64,000 bases of DNA. Origin: Thalassospira tepidiphila MCCC 1A03514. Lineage in GTDB: Bacteria > Pseudomonadota > Alphaproteobacteria > Rhodospirillales > Thalassospiraceae. Below are positions 34,752 to 44,212 of the stretch, piece after piece; positions within the stretch are counted from its first letter, which is position 1, and every line of letters starts with the position of its first letter. The stretch lies in NCBI RefSeq assembly GCF_001662875.1, contig NZ_JPVZ01000001.1:744001-808000 (forward strand), read 5' to 3'. A program made the translations under genes and the position numbers. The notes under the pieces are model-generated. The model ran no database searches. It saw nothing but the letters and a program-made list of their open reading frames with translations, and was not told the DNA's origin.

Positions 34752-34775
34752 CGGGATGTCGTGACCGGCATCCCG
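34752..34775 (+). other. Hairpin between the two co-directional genes
   Basis: CGGGATG (34752-34758) and CATCCCG (34769-34775) pair around a 10-base loop, with CTGC/GCAG flanks adding pairing. No T-run follows, so it may be an mRNA-processing or stability element rather than a terminator. Confidence 0.4.
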
Positions 34776-34800
34776 CAGCCCTTCAGGAAGGAGGTGCTGT

Positions 34801-35913
34801 ATGTTTGATTCCTCGACACTCTCAAATCCGACCGCCGCCCAGAATGCAGCGGCCCTTGCCGCTTCACGTGCCGCGACAAATGGTGCCGTCAGTTCGGATA
34901 CCGATGGAAATCACGATGGCGAACTGTCCCAGCAACGCGCCATCATCGACCAGATTGATCTTAGTATCGAAGCCAACCAACGCATCGAACAAGCAATGGG
35001 TTCATTCCAGCACCCGGTTCTGGAATTCGAGACCGATGTGCTTGAGATCTATAAGGGGCTGAAACCCGCATTAGATGATGCACAGACGCGCCTGAACCGC
35101 GAAGCTTTCATCGTTCTTGCCATGATGGGCATTCCGCCAGCCAAGGCGCGCGCGATGGCCAATGCCATGACGGGTGGTGATCCGGGTGATCTGAAACTTG
35201 CCAATACCACTGGCAGCGGCGGAGTTGACTCCGTTCATGATCTGGCGGTCAGCATGTCGCACGGCAAGGCCAAGGTTAATCTTGGGCAGGTGTCGGTTAG
35301 TTCCCGCCAGGTCGAGATCGATTTCTCATCGATTGAAACCCGGTTTGCCAAGACCGCCGGGAAAATCGATATTTCCGTCTCCGAGTTCAAGGCCCATATC
35401 GAAATGATCCGGGTTGAAATCGCGCAAGCGTTTCAGAAGGATCCACTGATCCTTGATCTGGATGGCAGTGGCATCGACATCACCAGTCTTGAAGATGGCG
35501 CAACGTTTGACATTGATGGTGATGGATCGCTTGACCAAACCGCCTGGGTCAGTGGCGGGGATGCGTTGTTGGCACTTGATCGCAACGGGGATGGTAAAAT
35601 TAACGACGGCACTGAACTGTTTGGCGATCAAAACGGGGCCAAAGACGGCTTTGCCGAATTGGCCAAATATGATGACAACCAGGATGGCGTGATTGATGAA
35701 AGTGATGCTGTGTTCAGCTCGCTCGTTTTGCTGCGCGCAAATGGAAGCCAGACAAATCTGGCAAGCGAGGGGATCAAATCAATCTCGCTGACCCTGATCA
35801 CACCATTGGACGAACGGCTGATCGGTGGGGATTTGGTGGCCAAATCGGGTTTCACCCGCACAGACGGGTCACAAGGGACGGTCGGTGAAGTGCTGTTTGA
35901 TGTTCGGGCCTGA
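34801..35913 (+). CDS. Calcium-binding-loop protein, RTX-adhesin-type domain
   Basis: 370 residues with AAGGAGGTG upstream. The N-terminal half is helical and unfamiliar. From about residue 215 it reads LILDLDGSGIDITSLEDGA, FDIDGDGSLDQTAWV, LALDRNGDGKINDGTELFGD and YDDNQDGVIDESDAVF. These are DxDxDG-type calcium-binding loops in the arrangement found in a module of large haemolysin/adhesin proteins (DLDGDGI ... LALDRNGNGxIDxGxELFGD). Here the module stands in a small protein without signal peptide or RTX repeats. It may be exported by a type I system or act inside the cell; neither is shown. The upstream gene is the likely partner. Confidence 0.75.
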   Translation: MFDSSTLSNPTAAQNAAALAASRAATNGAVSSDTDGNHDGELSQQRAIIDQIDLSIEANQRIEQAMGSFQHPVLEFETDVLEIYKGLKPALDDAQTRLNREAFIVLAMMGIPPAKARAMANAMTGGDPGDLKLANTTGSGGVDSVHDLAVSMSHGKAKVNLGQVSVSSRQVEIDFSSIETRFAKTAGKIDISVSEFKAHIEMIRVEIAQAFQKDPLILDLDGSGIDITSLEDGATFDIDGDGSLDQTAWVSGGDALLALDRNGDGKINDGTELFGDQNGAKDGFAELAKYDDNQDGVIDESDAVFSSLVLLRANGSQTNLASEGIKSISLTLITPLDERLIGGDLVAKSGFTRTDGSQGTVGEVLFDVRA

Positions 35914-36171
35914 ACAGCCCCAACTCTGTCAGAATTTCACATAACTGTCGTCCAAGTATTGCCCGCCTTGCGGGTGATGCGCGCGTGGATGCACAGATAC
36001 ACACCACAACATGCTGACAGGCAAATTTAGCTTCTTCACATTTTAGACAGAAAGCTTTGCCAAAAGGTGCGACACCCACGGCGAAGCCTTGTGCAGGCAC
36101 AACTTATGTGTTTTACCCGTGGGCAGAGGCATTGGGCATAAGCCCATCTGAAATTACAGTCTGGAGAAACT

Positions 36172-37038
36172 ATGCTGCGCAAATCCCTTCTTGCTGCGTC
36201 CCTGGCAACCGTCATTTTCGCATCCCCTGCCATGGCACAGGACGCTGCACCGGCAGAAGACCCGGTGCTGGCGACGGTCAATGGTGAGGACATTCTTGAA
36301 TCAGAAGTCCGCGCAACCCAGCAGGGCCTGCCGCAACAGTATCGCCAGCTTCCGTTTGACATGCTTAAGGCGGATCTTCTGACCCGTGAAATCAATCAGC
36401 GCCTGCTGATGGATGCCGGTAGCGAAGCTGGTCTTGCTGATGACGAGGAAGTCAAAGCACAGATCGCAGCGCTTGAGCGCCGCCTGATCGCGGAAACCTA
36501 TCTGGATCGTGCGCTCAGTGACGCGATCACCGATGATGCGATCGAAGCAAAATACGAAGAATTCATCAAAACCAACGAGCCGGAGCCGCAGGTCCACGCC
36601 CGCCATATCCTGCTTGAAAGCGAAGAAGACGCGAAAGCCATCATCGCAGAACTTGACGATGGTGCCGACTTCGTCGAACTCGCCAAAGAAAAATCGACCG
36701 GCCCGTCCGGCCCGAATGGCGGTGATCTTGGCTTCTTTAACCGTGCCGACATGGTTGCACCGTTCGCCGAGGCAGCCTTTGCCATGGAACCGGGCACCTA
36801 TTCAAGCGAGCCGGTTCAGACCCAGTTCGGCTGGCACGTGATCAAGGTTGAAGAGAAAAAAGAAGGCACCCAGCCGTCGCTTGACGAAGTCCGTCAGCAG
36901 CTGGTGGCCGAAATCAGCCGTGATGCGTTTAACGCACTTGTCGAAGACCTGCGTTCTGATGCCGAAATCGTCAACTATGTCGAAATCGAAGCCGCGAAGG
37001 CAGCAGAAGAAGCCGCCAAGGAAAAGCCGGCGGAATAA
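36172..37038 (+). CDS. Parvulin-type peptidyl-prolyl isomerase, exported
   Basis: 288 residues. A signal peptide (MLRKSLLAASLATVIFASPAMA) is followed by a SurA/PrsA-like N-terminal helical domain. A rotamase (PpiC) domain occupies residues ~140-235 (VHARHILLESEEDAKAIIAEL and the conserved GPSGPNGGDLGFF, MVAPFAEAAFAM, FGWHVIKVEE). A Lys/Ala/Glu-rich tail follows. It helps fold exported proteins in the periplasm. GGAG precedes the start. Divergent to secA across two intervening genes; followed by argJ, a neighbour pair common in alphaproteobacteria. Confidence 0.92.
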   Translation: MLRKSLLAASLATVIFASPAMAQDAAPAEDPVLATVNGEDILESEVRATQQGLPQQYRQLPFDMLKADLLTREINQRLLMDAGSEAGLADDEEVKAQIAALERRLIAETYLDRALSDAITDDAIEAKYEEFIKTNEPEPQVHARHILLESEEDAKAIIAELDDGADFVELAKEKSTGPSGPNGGDLGFFNRADMVAPFAEAAFAMEPGTYSSEPVQTQFGWHVIKVEEKKEGTQPSLDEVRQQLVAEISRDAFNALVEDLRSDAEIVNYVEIEAAKAAEEAAKEKPAE

Positions 37039-37093
37039 TCCCGCAAACGTCGCGGTCAGTATCAATTGATCGCGTCTGGCTTCAGAGAATTCG

Positions 37094-37130
37094 AAAACGG
37101 GGTGCAGCCATTGGCTTCGCCCCGTTTTTT
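37094..37130 (+). terminator. Terminator after the PPIase gene
   Basis: AAAACGGGG (37094-37102) pairs with CCCCGTTTT (37120-37128), and the T-run continues to 37130. It would end the PPIase transcript before argJ, so argJ needs its own promoter. Confidence 0.72.
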
Positions 37131-37226
37131 ACACATCATTTGATCGCGTAAATTCATTCTGCCGCTTGCTTTTCGTCGCCATTGCGGCAGGATGGACCGA
37201 CTTATCCAATAAAGGAAACTGCACTG

Positions 37227-38456
37227 ATGGTTGCGACTGCCATTTCACCGCTTGCCCCCGCGGCATTCCCAGACCTTCCGGCGATTGCTGGCGTTAAACT
37301 GCATACCGCAACCCTTGGCATTCGCTATAAGGGGCGCCCGGATGTGCTGTTGGCCGAACTCGCGCCAGGCACGCAGGTTGCCGGTGTCTTCACCACGTCG
37401 ACCACTGCATCGGCGGCGGTCCGCTGGGGACGTGAGGCGCTTAAGGGGGGTACGGCACGTGCCTTTTTTGTCAATGCAGGTAACTCGGTCGCCTTTACCG
37501 GCAAGGCTGGTGAAAAGTTCGTTGCTGACAAGGTCGAAGCCGCGTCCAAGGCACTTGGTTGTGCAAAAACCGAAATCTTTACCGCATCGACCGGTGTGAT
37601 TGGCGAGCCGACCACGGCAAACCGCATCACCGATGCACTGGGTGACCTTCTGGCCAATGAGGCCGACTGGCTTGATGCCGCCAAGGCCATCATGACCACC
37701 GATACCTTCCCCAAGGGCGCGTCAGCCACCGCGACCATCAATGGCAAGACCGTGACCATTGCCGGTATCGCCAAGGGATCGGGCATGATCGAGCCGAACA
37801 TGGCAACCATGTTAAGCTTTGTGTTTACCGATGCCGCCCTGCCGCACAATGTGCTGCAGGCCATTCTGGCCGATTGCAACAATCGCAGCTTCAACGCGAT
37901 CACGGTTGATAGCGATACGTCGACGTCTGACACGCTTCTGGTGGCTGCCACCGGCAAGGCGGGCAATGACGCGATCAGTGATGTCAACGACCCGCAACTT
38001 TCCACGTTCAAAGCGGCATTTGAAGATGTGCTGCGAGATCTTGCCCATCAGATCGTCCGCGATGGCGAAGGTGCTTCGAAATTCATCACCGTCAAGGTCA
38101 CCGGTGCCGTGAACGAAAAAGAAGCCAAGACTGCCGCCAAGGCCATTGCCAACTCCCCGCTTGTCAAAACCGCGATTGCCGGTGAAGACGCCAACTGGGG
38201 CCGTATCGTCATGGCGGTTGGCAAATGCGGTGTGACGGCAGACCCGAACAAGCTGAGCGTTGCAATCGGTGGCATTACATTGGCCAAGAACGGTGAACGT
38301 GTTGCCGATTATGACGAGGGCCCTGTCGAAGCCCACATCAAAGGCCAGTATATCGACATTGATGCCGATCTTGGCTTTGGCGATGGTGCAGCCACGGTTT
38401 GGACCTGTGACCTGACGCATGGCTATATCTCGATCAATGCGGATTACCGCAGCTAA
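37227..38456 (+). CDS. argJ: Glutamate N-acetyltransferase / amino-acid acetyltransferase ArgJ
   Basis: 409 residues from ATG 37227 with AAAGGAAA upstream. ArgJ moves the acetyl group from N-acetylornithine to glutamate, and may also acetylate glutamate with acetyl-CoA, in arginine synthesis. Key features are [13 protein letters not shown] near the N-terminus, [24 protein letters not shown] where self-cleavage before Thr194 separates the alpha and beta chains, and the C-terminal [14 protein letters not shown] and GEV-like end ([12 protein letters not shown]). Monofunctional versus bifunctional cannot be told. A terminator follows. Confidence 0.97.
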   Translation: MVATAISPLAPAAFPDLPAIAGVKLHTATLGIRYKGRPDVLLAELAPGTQVAGVFTTSTTASAAVRWGREALKGGTARAFFVNAGNSVAFTGKAGEKFVADKVEAASKALGCAKTEIFTASTGVIGEPTTANRITDALGDLLANEADWLDAAKAIMTTDTFPKGASATATINGKTVTIAGIAKGSGMIEPNMATMLSFVFTDAALPHNVLQAILADCNNRSFNAITVDSDTSTSDTLLVAATGKAGNDAISDVNDPQLSTFKAAFEDVLRDLAHQIVRDGEGASKFITVKVTGAVNEKEAKTAAKAIANSPLVKTAIAGEDANWGRIVMAVGKCGVTADPNKLSVAIGGITLAKNGERVADYDEGPVEAHIKGQYIDIDADLGFGDGAATVWTCDLTHGYISINADYRS

Positions 38457-38481
38457 GCGATCATAGTGCTGCAAACTAAAA

Positions 38482-38512
38482 AAAACGCCGCCTTCGATGA
38501 GGGCGGCGTTTT
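38482..38512. terminator. Terminator between argJ and the pentapeptide gene
   Basis: AAAACGCCGCC (38482-38492) and GGCGGCGTTTT (38502-38512) are perfect 11-base complements with a 9-base loop. An A-run precedes the stem (T-run on the minus strand), so it can stop both argJ and the convergent pentapeptide gene. Confidence 0.8.
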
Positions 38513-38539
38513 ACGTTTTCGGGCTGTGACTGGCAGAGG

Positions 38540-39814
38540 TTATCTCTTGCCGGGAATATAGCCATTGAGGATCAGGCCGACATTGGCACCTTCAAGTTCG
38601 GTTTCGCTCAGATCCGTGGCGCCAAAGGCGACGCCGGCAACGTTTGCCTTCGTCAGATTGGCGCCCTTCATCTTGGCTTCGTCAAATACCGAGTTACGCA
38701 AATCGGCCTGTTCGAAATTGACATCAGAAAGATCCGCGTTCCAGACGACGCCGGTCTTTTCACCCTTCTTGTCGCGCTGATCGACACCGCCAAAGTGAAC
38801 GCCCTGAAACACACCCTCGCTACAGTCCGATCCCGCCATACGCACACCATCGAGCACAGCACCATTCATGCGGATTTTCTGCATGTCGGCTTCACGCATC
38901 GAACACATGGCAAGAATGGTATCGACAAAAAGCGTGCCGCGCAGAATGCATTTGTCAAAGACGGCGCCCGACAGGTCCATGCCCGAAAAGTCCATGCCCG
39001 ACAAATCGCGACCGGCTGCAATCATTGGCATGCCAGTTTTGCCGCCGGTCGCTAGCCAAGTGCTATGGCCGTTTACAAGTTCGCGAATGTCATCAACCAG
39101 CGGGGCCGTCGGTGTACCGCCACCGATTGAGTAGGATGTGTTGGCCTGCGACAAATCGACATCCTGCAAGTCGACATTGCGCAGGTTCGCACCACTCAAA
39201 TCCGCCCCGACAAGTTCCGTCCCGGCAAGCTTCGCCCCCTTGAGGTTGGCATTGCGAAGCTTTGCGCCGTTCATCTTGCACCCGGTCAGATCGGCGCCTT
39301 CGAGGTTGACGGCAAACATGTTGGCGTCACTCATATCGGTATGCGCGAGGCGCGATCCCGACATGTTGGCACCGGCCATATTGGCCCCCCACATCATCGC
39401 ACCTTCGAGGTCGGTATTAGACATGTCGGTTTCGCGTTTGACCGTGCGTTCACGAGCCCCTTCAAGAACCACCATGATGCCTGCGCGCAAATCAATGCCG
39501 TTCAGGTTGGCATTGCGCAAACTGGACCGTGCCATATTGGCTCCGCGCAGATCGGCGCGTTCAAAGGTCGAATTTTCGAGGTCAGCCTCAACAAAGTTCG
39601 CGCCAAACAGGTCACAGAAATCGAAACAAACATCGCGCGCCGATGCCTGAATGAAGTTTGCACCGGGTAAGACCGCCTCTTTCAGGCTGATCTTGCTCAT
39701 TTTGATGCGGGAAAGATTGCAGTTGCGCTTTTGCATGCGCACGCCGCCCGGCTTTTGATTGAGATAAAGTTGATGCTTCTTGATTGAATCAATCAATTCC
39801 GAACGCGATGACAT
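38540..39814 (-). CDS. Pentapeptide-repeat protein (copy 1)
   Basis: 424 residues. After an N-terminal ~40 residues (SELIDSIKKHQLYLNQKPGG) come two blocks of A(D/N)LxX pentapeptides, each forming a right-handed beta-helix. The first block (~45-215) has LRGANMARSSLRNANLNG and GADLSGANLRNVDLQDVDLS. A ~40-residue non-repeat insert (about 215-255) contains HSTWLATGGKTGMPM. The second block (~255-424) ends YIPGKR. Neighbour copy 2 has the same layout. Some family members mimic DNA and bind gyrase; many are of unknown role. No signal peptide is seen. It is convergent to argJ. Confidence 0.9.
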   Translation of the reverse strand: MSSRSELIDSIKKHQLYLNQKPGGVRMQKRNCNLSRIKMSKISLKEAVLPGANFIQASARDVCFDFCDLFGANFVEADLENSTFERADLRGANMARSSLRNANLNGIDLRAGIMVVLEGARERTVKRETDMSNTDLEGAMMWGANMAGANMSGSRLAHTDMSDANMFAVNLEGADLTGCKMNGAKLRNANLKGAKLAGTELVGADLSGANLRNVDLQDVDLSQANTSYSIGGGTPTAPLVDDIRELVNGHSTWLATGGKTGMPMIAAGRDLSGMDFSGMDLSGAVFDKCILRGTLFVDTILAMCSMREADMQKIRMNGAVLDGVRMAGSDCSEGVFQGVHFGGVDQRDKKGEKTGVVWNADLSDVNFEQADLRNSVFDEAKMKGANLTKANVAGVAFGATDLSETELEGANVGLILNGYIPGKR

Positions 39815-39997
39815 TCAGTAGAAAACCCCAGAGATTCTAAATTAGATTCTTATTATTCTGGATTATAGAATGACGCAGTTTCCCCGCAACGCAATTTGTT
39901 TAAGACATTGCGCGACATTGGGACGGTTTAAGTCTTTAAAAAGTGGCGAAAAACTATCCGAACGCTTAGTTAACCTGCACCATGACAGGGTTGGACC

Positions 39998-41269
39998 TTA
40001 AACCTTACCGGGGATGATTCCGGTCAGAATCGAGCCGGTGTTGGTACCGTCAAGATCGACGTCGCTTAAGTCCGTTTCACCAAAGGCAACACCGGAAATA
40101 TTGGCCTTGCAAAGCTTGGCCCCCTTCATGTGGGGCTCATCGAAAACCGAGTTTCGAAGGTCAGCGTGTGAAAAGTCCGTCGCATGAAGGTCTGCGCGCC
40201 AGACCTCGCCCGTTTTTTGTCCCTTGGCATCGCGCTGTTCGACGCCACCGAACTTGACGCCCTGAAGCACGGCCTTGGTGCAGTTTGCATAGGACATCCG
40301 CACACCGTTCATGATCGACCCACTCAGTCGGGCGCGGGACAAATCGGCATTGCGCATCGATGCCATGACCAGAATGGTATCGACCAACAAAACACCGCGC
40401 AGGATGCAATCATCAAAACATGCCGCTGAAAGATCAAACCCGGTGAAATCAAGTTCGGTCAGATCACGACCGGTCACATCAAGGCGTGCGCCCGAAATGC
40501 CGCCACTTGTCAGCCACTCGGTGTGGGCATTAAGCAAGATGCGGATATCATCGGGGAGCGGCGTTGCAGCCTTGCTGCCAATCGAGTTTGACGTATTGGC
40601 CTGCGACAGATCAACGTTCGCCAAATCAACATTGCGCAGATTGGCACCAGACAAGTCCGTGCCCAGCAAAAGCGTATCCTTGAGCTTTGCACCCTTGAGG
40701 TTGGCGTTTTTGAGCTTTGCACCCGACAGGTTGCAGCCTGAAAGATCCGCGCCGGCAAGGTTGACGGCAAACATGTTGGCGTCGCTCAGGTCCGCATCGG
40801 CAAGCCGGGCACCGGACATGTTGCTTTCGGCCAGGTTGGCACCAGACATCACCGATCCCTGAAGGTCTGCATTGGTCAGATCTGTTTGTCGTTTGACCTT
40901 TTTTTCGCGTCCGGCATCGACAATCACCATCACACCGGATCGAAGATCGGCCCCCGTCAGGTTGGCATTACGCAGTTTGGCACGCGCCATGTTGGCGCCG
41001 CGCAAGTCGGCGCGCATGAAGCTTGAACCTTCGAGATTGGCCTCGACAAAGTTGGTTCCGAACAGATCACAGAAATCAAATTTGACATCCTGGATCTGGG
41101 CCTGGATGAAATTGGCACCAGGAAGCACCGCATCTTCAAGACTGATCTTGCTCATCTTGATGCGCGACAGGTTGCCATTGCGGAGCTGCAATCGCCGACC
41201 GCCGGGCTGCTTCATGACAAAGAGCTGATGCTTTTTGATCGCATCAACCAGTTCGGTGCGTGTTGTCAT
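39998..41269 (-). CDS. Pentapeptide-repeat protein (copy 2)
   Basis: 423 residues from ATG 41269 (MTTRTELVDAIKKHQLF), chosen because copy 1 starts at the equivalent place; an in-frame extension to 41308 has no ribosome-binding site. The layout repeats that of copy 1: N-cap, pentapeptides such as ADLRGANMARAKLRNANL and GADLSGCNLSGAKLKNANL, a non-repeat stretch with LNAHTEWLTSGGISGARLD, then a second block ending in IIPGKV. Fully collinear with copy 1, so tandem duplication is evident. The two genes are separated by 183 bp with no clear terminator. Confidence 0.9.
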   Translation of the reverse strand: MTTRTELVDAIKKHQLFVMKQPGGRRLQLRNGNLSRIKMSKISLEDAVLPGANFIQAQIQDVKFDFCDLFGTNFVEANLEGSSFMRADLRGANMARAKLRNANLTGADLRSGVMVIVDAGREKKVKRQTDLTNADLQGSVMSGANLAESNMSGARLADADLSDANMFAVNLAGADLSGCNLSGAKLKNANLKGAKLKDTLLLGTDLSGANLRNVDLANVDLSQANTSNSIGSKAATPLPDDIRILLNAHTEWLTSGGISGARLDVTGRDLTELDFTGFDLSAACFDDCILRGVLLVDTILVMASMRNADLSRARLSGSIMNGVRMSYANCTKAVLQGVKFGGVEQRDAKGQKTGEVWRADLHATDFSHADLRNSVFDEPHMKGAKLCKANISGVAFGETDLSDVDLDGTNTGSILTGIIPGKV

Positions 41270-41624
41270 CTGGTGGGTGGTACCCCCGATCAATCGGAAA
41301 CAGCGCATGGACGCCGCGGTTCCAAGAATTCTTATAAAGTATACCCGTCAATGACAGTGAACATTCTGACAAAACATGACAATTAAGCCCCCTGTTTCAC
41401 TGGCATAAATATATGATTACACAATACTTATCGCGTTGCATGGTTTTCTTGCGGCCTGTTGCGGATATGACAATCGTGCGATCGATATTGCGGAGCAATG
41501 TGTTTGCAACGGCAGCGCCATATATGGGCCGGACCGCGCAGGGAACCGGCCTGTGATATTGCGATCTTGTATGGGGTTCCGCCCGCCCCCATCTGCAAAA
41601 TGTATTTAAGAAGAAGCGGGTAAA
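41270..41624. other. 355-bp divergent intergenic region
   Basis: No gene found on either strand. It lies between the start of the pentapeptide gene (minus) and of the first REC-HDOD gene (plus) and should hold both promoters. AT-rich in its middle. Just before ATG 41625, AGAAGAAGCGGG can serve as a ribosome-binding site. Confidence 0.5.
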
Positions 41625-42848
41625 ATGCACCACATTCTGTTTGTTGATGATGATGCCAACATCCTGAACGGATTGCGCCGACGTCTGCGCAGCACCCGTC
41701 CCGAGTGGAACCTTTATTTCGCCAATAGCGGGTCTGAGGCCATCGAACTTGCCGAAAACAAGGATCTGGACGTCATCGTTTCAGACATCCAGATGCCTGG
41801 CATGGACGGTGTGACCTTGCTTGAAACCTTGCAGAAAACCCATCCAGATGCCGTACGCATCATTCTGACAGGTCATGCCGACAACGCATCCTATCTGCGC
41901 ACCATCGGCCCGGCACACCAGTTTCTGAGCAAACCCTGCGATCATGAAACCCTGGTCGACAGTATTGAAAACGCACTGGGTCTGCGTCAGTTATTGCGAA
42001 GCCCCGAACTTAGAACCCTTGTCGCTGGTTCCAAGAGCCTCGCCTCGCCACCCGACACCTATATGCGTCTGGAAACGGCCTTTTCGAACCCGAACTACGC
42101 GCTTGATACCATCAGCAAAATTGTTGAGTCCGATATCGCGCTGACCACCGAAGTTTTGAAACTGACCAACTCGTCCTATTTCGCAGTGACGCAGAATGTT
42201 TCGTCGGTTGCGCATGCGGTCAGGATGCTGGGGATGGAAACGCTTAAGGCACTGGCTCTTTTTGTCGGGCTGTATCGCGGCTTTGACGGCCCGGCCAGTC
42301 AGGCAGCCAATCTTAAACGCCTGTGCCATCGCTCCCAGCAGATTGGCGTTACCGCGGCCCTGATTGCCGAATATGAACGGCTTCCGCGTGAAATTTGCCA
42401 TGCTGTGCCATCCATCGGGATGCTTAGTCACATCGGCACGTTGATCCTTTATACCAAGCGCCCCGATGAGATGCAGGCGGTCATTGACCGTGTTGAAAAA
42501 GAAGGCATTTCAATTGATCAGGCGGAGGCCGAACAGTTCGGGGCCGGACATGCCGAAATCGGTGCCTATTTGTTGGGATTGTGGGGGTTTCCGGCACCTG
42601 TCATTCAGGCGGTTGCCTATCACCATCGGCCAATGGATTTACCGCACCGGGAAATGACCGCCCTGACCGCGATCTATGTTGCGCAACATCTGACACGTGA
42701 AATTGCCGATCGTGATGCCGGACGGACGGTCGAAAGCACGATCGATCAGGAATATCTCGCCCAGATCGGCAAGCAGAGCCACATTGAAGAATGGACCAAT
42801 ATTGCGGCTGTTGTGTCCGGCAAATACCGCGAACTGACCAACAACTAG
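41625..42848 (+). CDS. Response regulator, REC-HDOD (copy 1)
   Basis: 407 residues. The receiver (1-120) has FVDDDANIL and phospho-acceptor Asp54 (VSDIQMPGMDG), with TGHAD and the Lys in FLSKPCD. The HDOD domain (~145-340) shows LTTEVLKLTNSSYF, the conserved SVAHAVRMLG, and AYLLGLWGFPAPVIQAVAYHHRP. HDOD domains are HD-superfamily relatives without the hydrolase residues and act in signalling. The gene begins a tight co-directional cluster ending in a histidine kinase at 46839 and is probably regulated with it. The neighbouring gene is a close paralogue. Confidence 0.92.
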   Translation: MHHILFVDDDANILNGLRRRLRSTRPEWNLYFANSGSEAIELAENKDLDVIVSDIQMPGMDGVTLLETLQKTHPDAVRIILTGHADNASYLRTIGPAHQFLSKPCDHETLVDSIENALGLRQLLRSPELRTLVAGSKSLASPPDTYMRLETAFSNPNYALDTISKIVESDIALTTEVLKLTNSSYFAVTQNVSSVAHAVRMLGMETLKALALFVGLYRGFDGPASQAANLKRLCHRSQQIGVTAALIAEYERLPREICHAVPSIGMLSHIGTLILYTKRPDEMQAVIDRVEKEGISIDQAEAEQFGAGHAEIGAYLLGLWGFPAPVIQAVAYHHRPMDLPHREMTALTAIYVAQHLTREIADRDAGRTVESTIDQEYLAQIGKQSHIEEWTNIAAVVSGKYRELTNN

Positions 42849-42979
42849 ATCACGTGTCCTGATGTGCTCCGTCTTCACGAAAAAGGGGCAAAAAGGACAC
42901 GACCCTCCACATATGCGGACTATCAAAGATCCTTTGCAGGCCCCATGTATAGACCATGGAGCACACGCATGAGGTGAAA

Positions 42980-44203
42980 ATGAGCGTCATCCTTTTTGTC
43001 GATGATGACAAAAATATTCTGGATGGTTTGCGTCGCCGGTTACGCTCGGTCCGGTCCGGCTGGGAGCTGCATTTCGCGCATGACGCGGAAAGCGCCTTGG
43101 CGAAGGCTGCCGAAATGGAACCGGATGTCGTCGTTTCCGACATGCGCATGCCCGGAACCGATGGCGCAGAACTTTTGACCATGATGCAGGAAAAACACCC
43201 GCATAGCGCGCGTATCATTCTTTCGGGTTTTGCCGAGGAAGAGGCAATCCTGCGCACGGTTGGCCCGGCGCATCAGTATCTGGCCAAACCGTGTGATGAT
43301 CAGATGCTGGTCGAAACCATCGAGAATGCGCTTGATCTGCGAAACCTTCTGACCAATCCGGACCTGCGTGCGCTTGTTGGCGGGATTGATGCACTTGCCT
43401 CCCCGCCGATAACCTATACCAACCTTGTCAAGGCACTGGAAAACCCACTGACCAGCAACGAGCAGCTTACGGCCATCGTTGCCTCGGACATTGCGTTGAC
43501 CGCCGAAATCCTGAAGCTGACCAACTCGGCCTATTTTGCGGTCAGCCAGAAAATCACATCTGTCTCGCAAGCCATCCGCATGATTGGCGTCGATACGCTT
43601 AAGGCGCTTGCCCTGTTTATTGGTCTGTTTCGTAGTTTTGACGGCCCTAAGCCGGCGGTCACGCGGATGATGCAACTGTGCAAACGCAGCCAGCAGCTTG
43701 GCGTTGTCGCCACCTTGATCGCCGAGCAGGAAAAGCTTCCGAAGGAAGTGATCAGTGTCATGGCCGCTGTAGGCATGCTGAGCCATACCGGCAGCCTGAT
43801 CCTTTATGCCTATCGCGCTAATGAAATGGCCGAGGTCATCAAGCGGGTCGAAACCGAAGACATTCCGATCAACGTTGCCGAACGTGACCAGTTTGGCGCG
43901 GCCCACCCGGAAATCGGTGCGTACCTTTTGGGTCTGTGGGGCTTTCCAAGCGCCATGGTGCAGACGGTTGCGTATCACCATCGCCCGCAAGACACGCGGC
44001 ATACCGAAATGAACGCGCTTAGCGCAATCTATATTGCCCAGCATCTGGCACGCGAAGTCGCCATTGAAAGCCGTACCGGCCAGGCGCCTGAAAGCCGCAT
44101 TGATCTTGAATATCTTGAACGTTTGGGAAAAGCCGACCGGTTGCCGGTCTGGCGCGAAATTGCCCACGTGGTCGAAGAAAAATACCGCGAAATGGACGCG
44201 TAA
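42980..44203 (+). CDS. Response regulator, REC-HDOD (copy 2)
   Basis: 407 residues from ATG 42980, supported by GAGGTGAAA just upstream and by equal length to copy 1; a longer start at 42956 is in frame. The receiver has FVDDDKNIL, Asp54 in VSDMRMPGTDG, and Lys in LAKPCD. The HDOD domain has ALTAEILKLTNSAYF, SVSQAIRMIG and YLLGLWGFPSAMVQTVAYHHRP. Sequence is collinear with copy 1 throughout, so the pair arose by duplication. It is followed after 9 bp by the degenerate HD-GYP gene. Confidence 0.92.
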   Translation: MSVILFVDDDKNILDGLRRRLRSVRSGWELHFAHDAESALAKAAEMEPDVVVSDMRMPGTDGAELLTMMQEKHPHSARIILSGFAEEEAILRTVGPAHQYLAKPCDDQMLVETIENALDLRNLLTNPDLRALVGGIDALASPPITYTNLVKALENPLTSNEQLTAIVASDIALTAEILKLTNSAYFAVSQKITSVSQAIRMIGVDTLKALALFIGLFRSFDGPKPAVTRMMQLCKRSQQLGVVATLIAEQEKLPKEVISVMAAVGMLSHTGSLILYAYRANEMAEVIKRVETEDIPINVAERDQFGAAHPEIGAYLLGLWGFPSAMVQTVAYHHRPQDTRHTEMNALSAIYIAQHLAREVAIESRTGQAPESRIDLEYLERLGKADRLPVWREIAHVVEEKYREMDA

Positions 44204-44212
44204 GGGAGAGAG

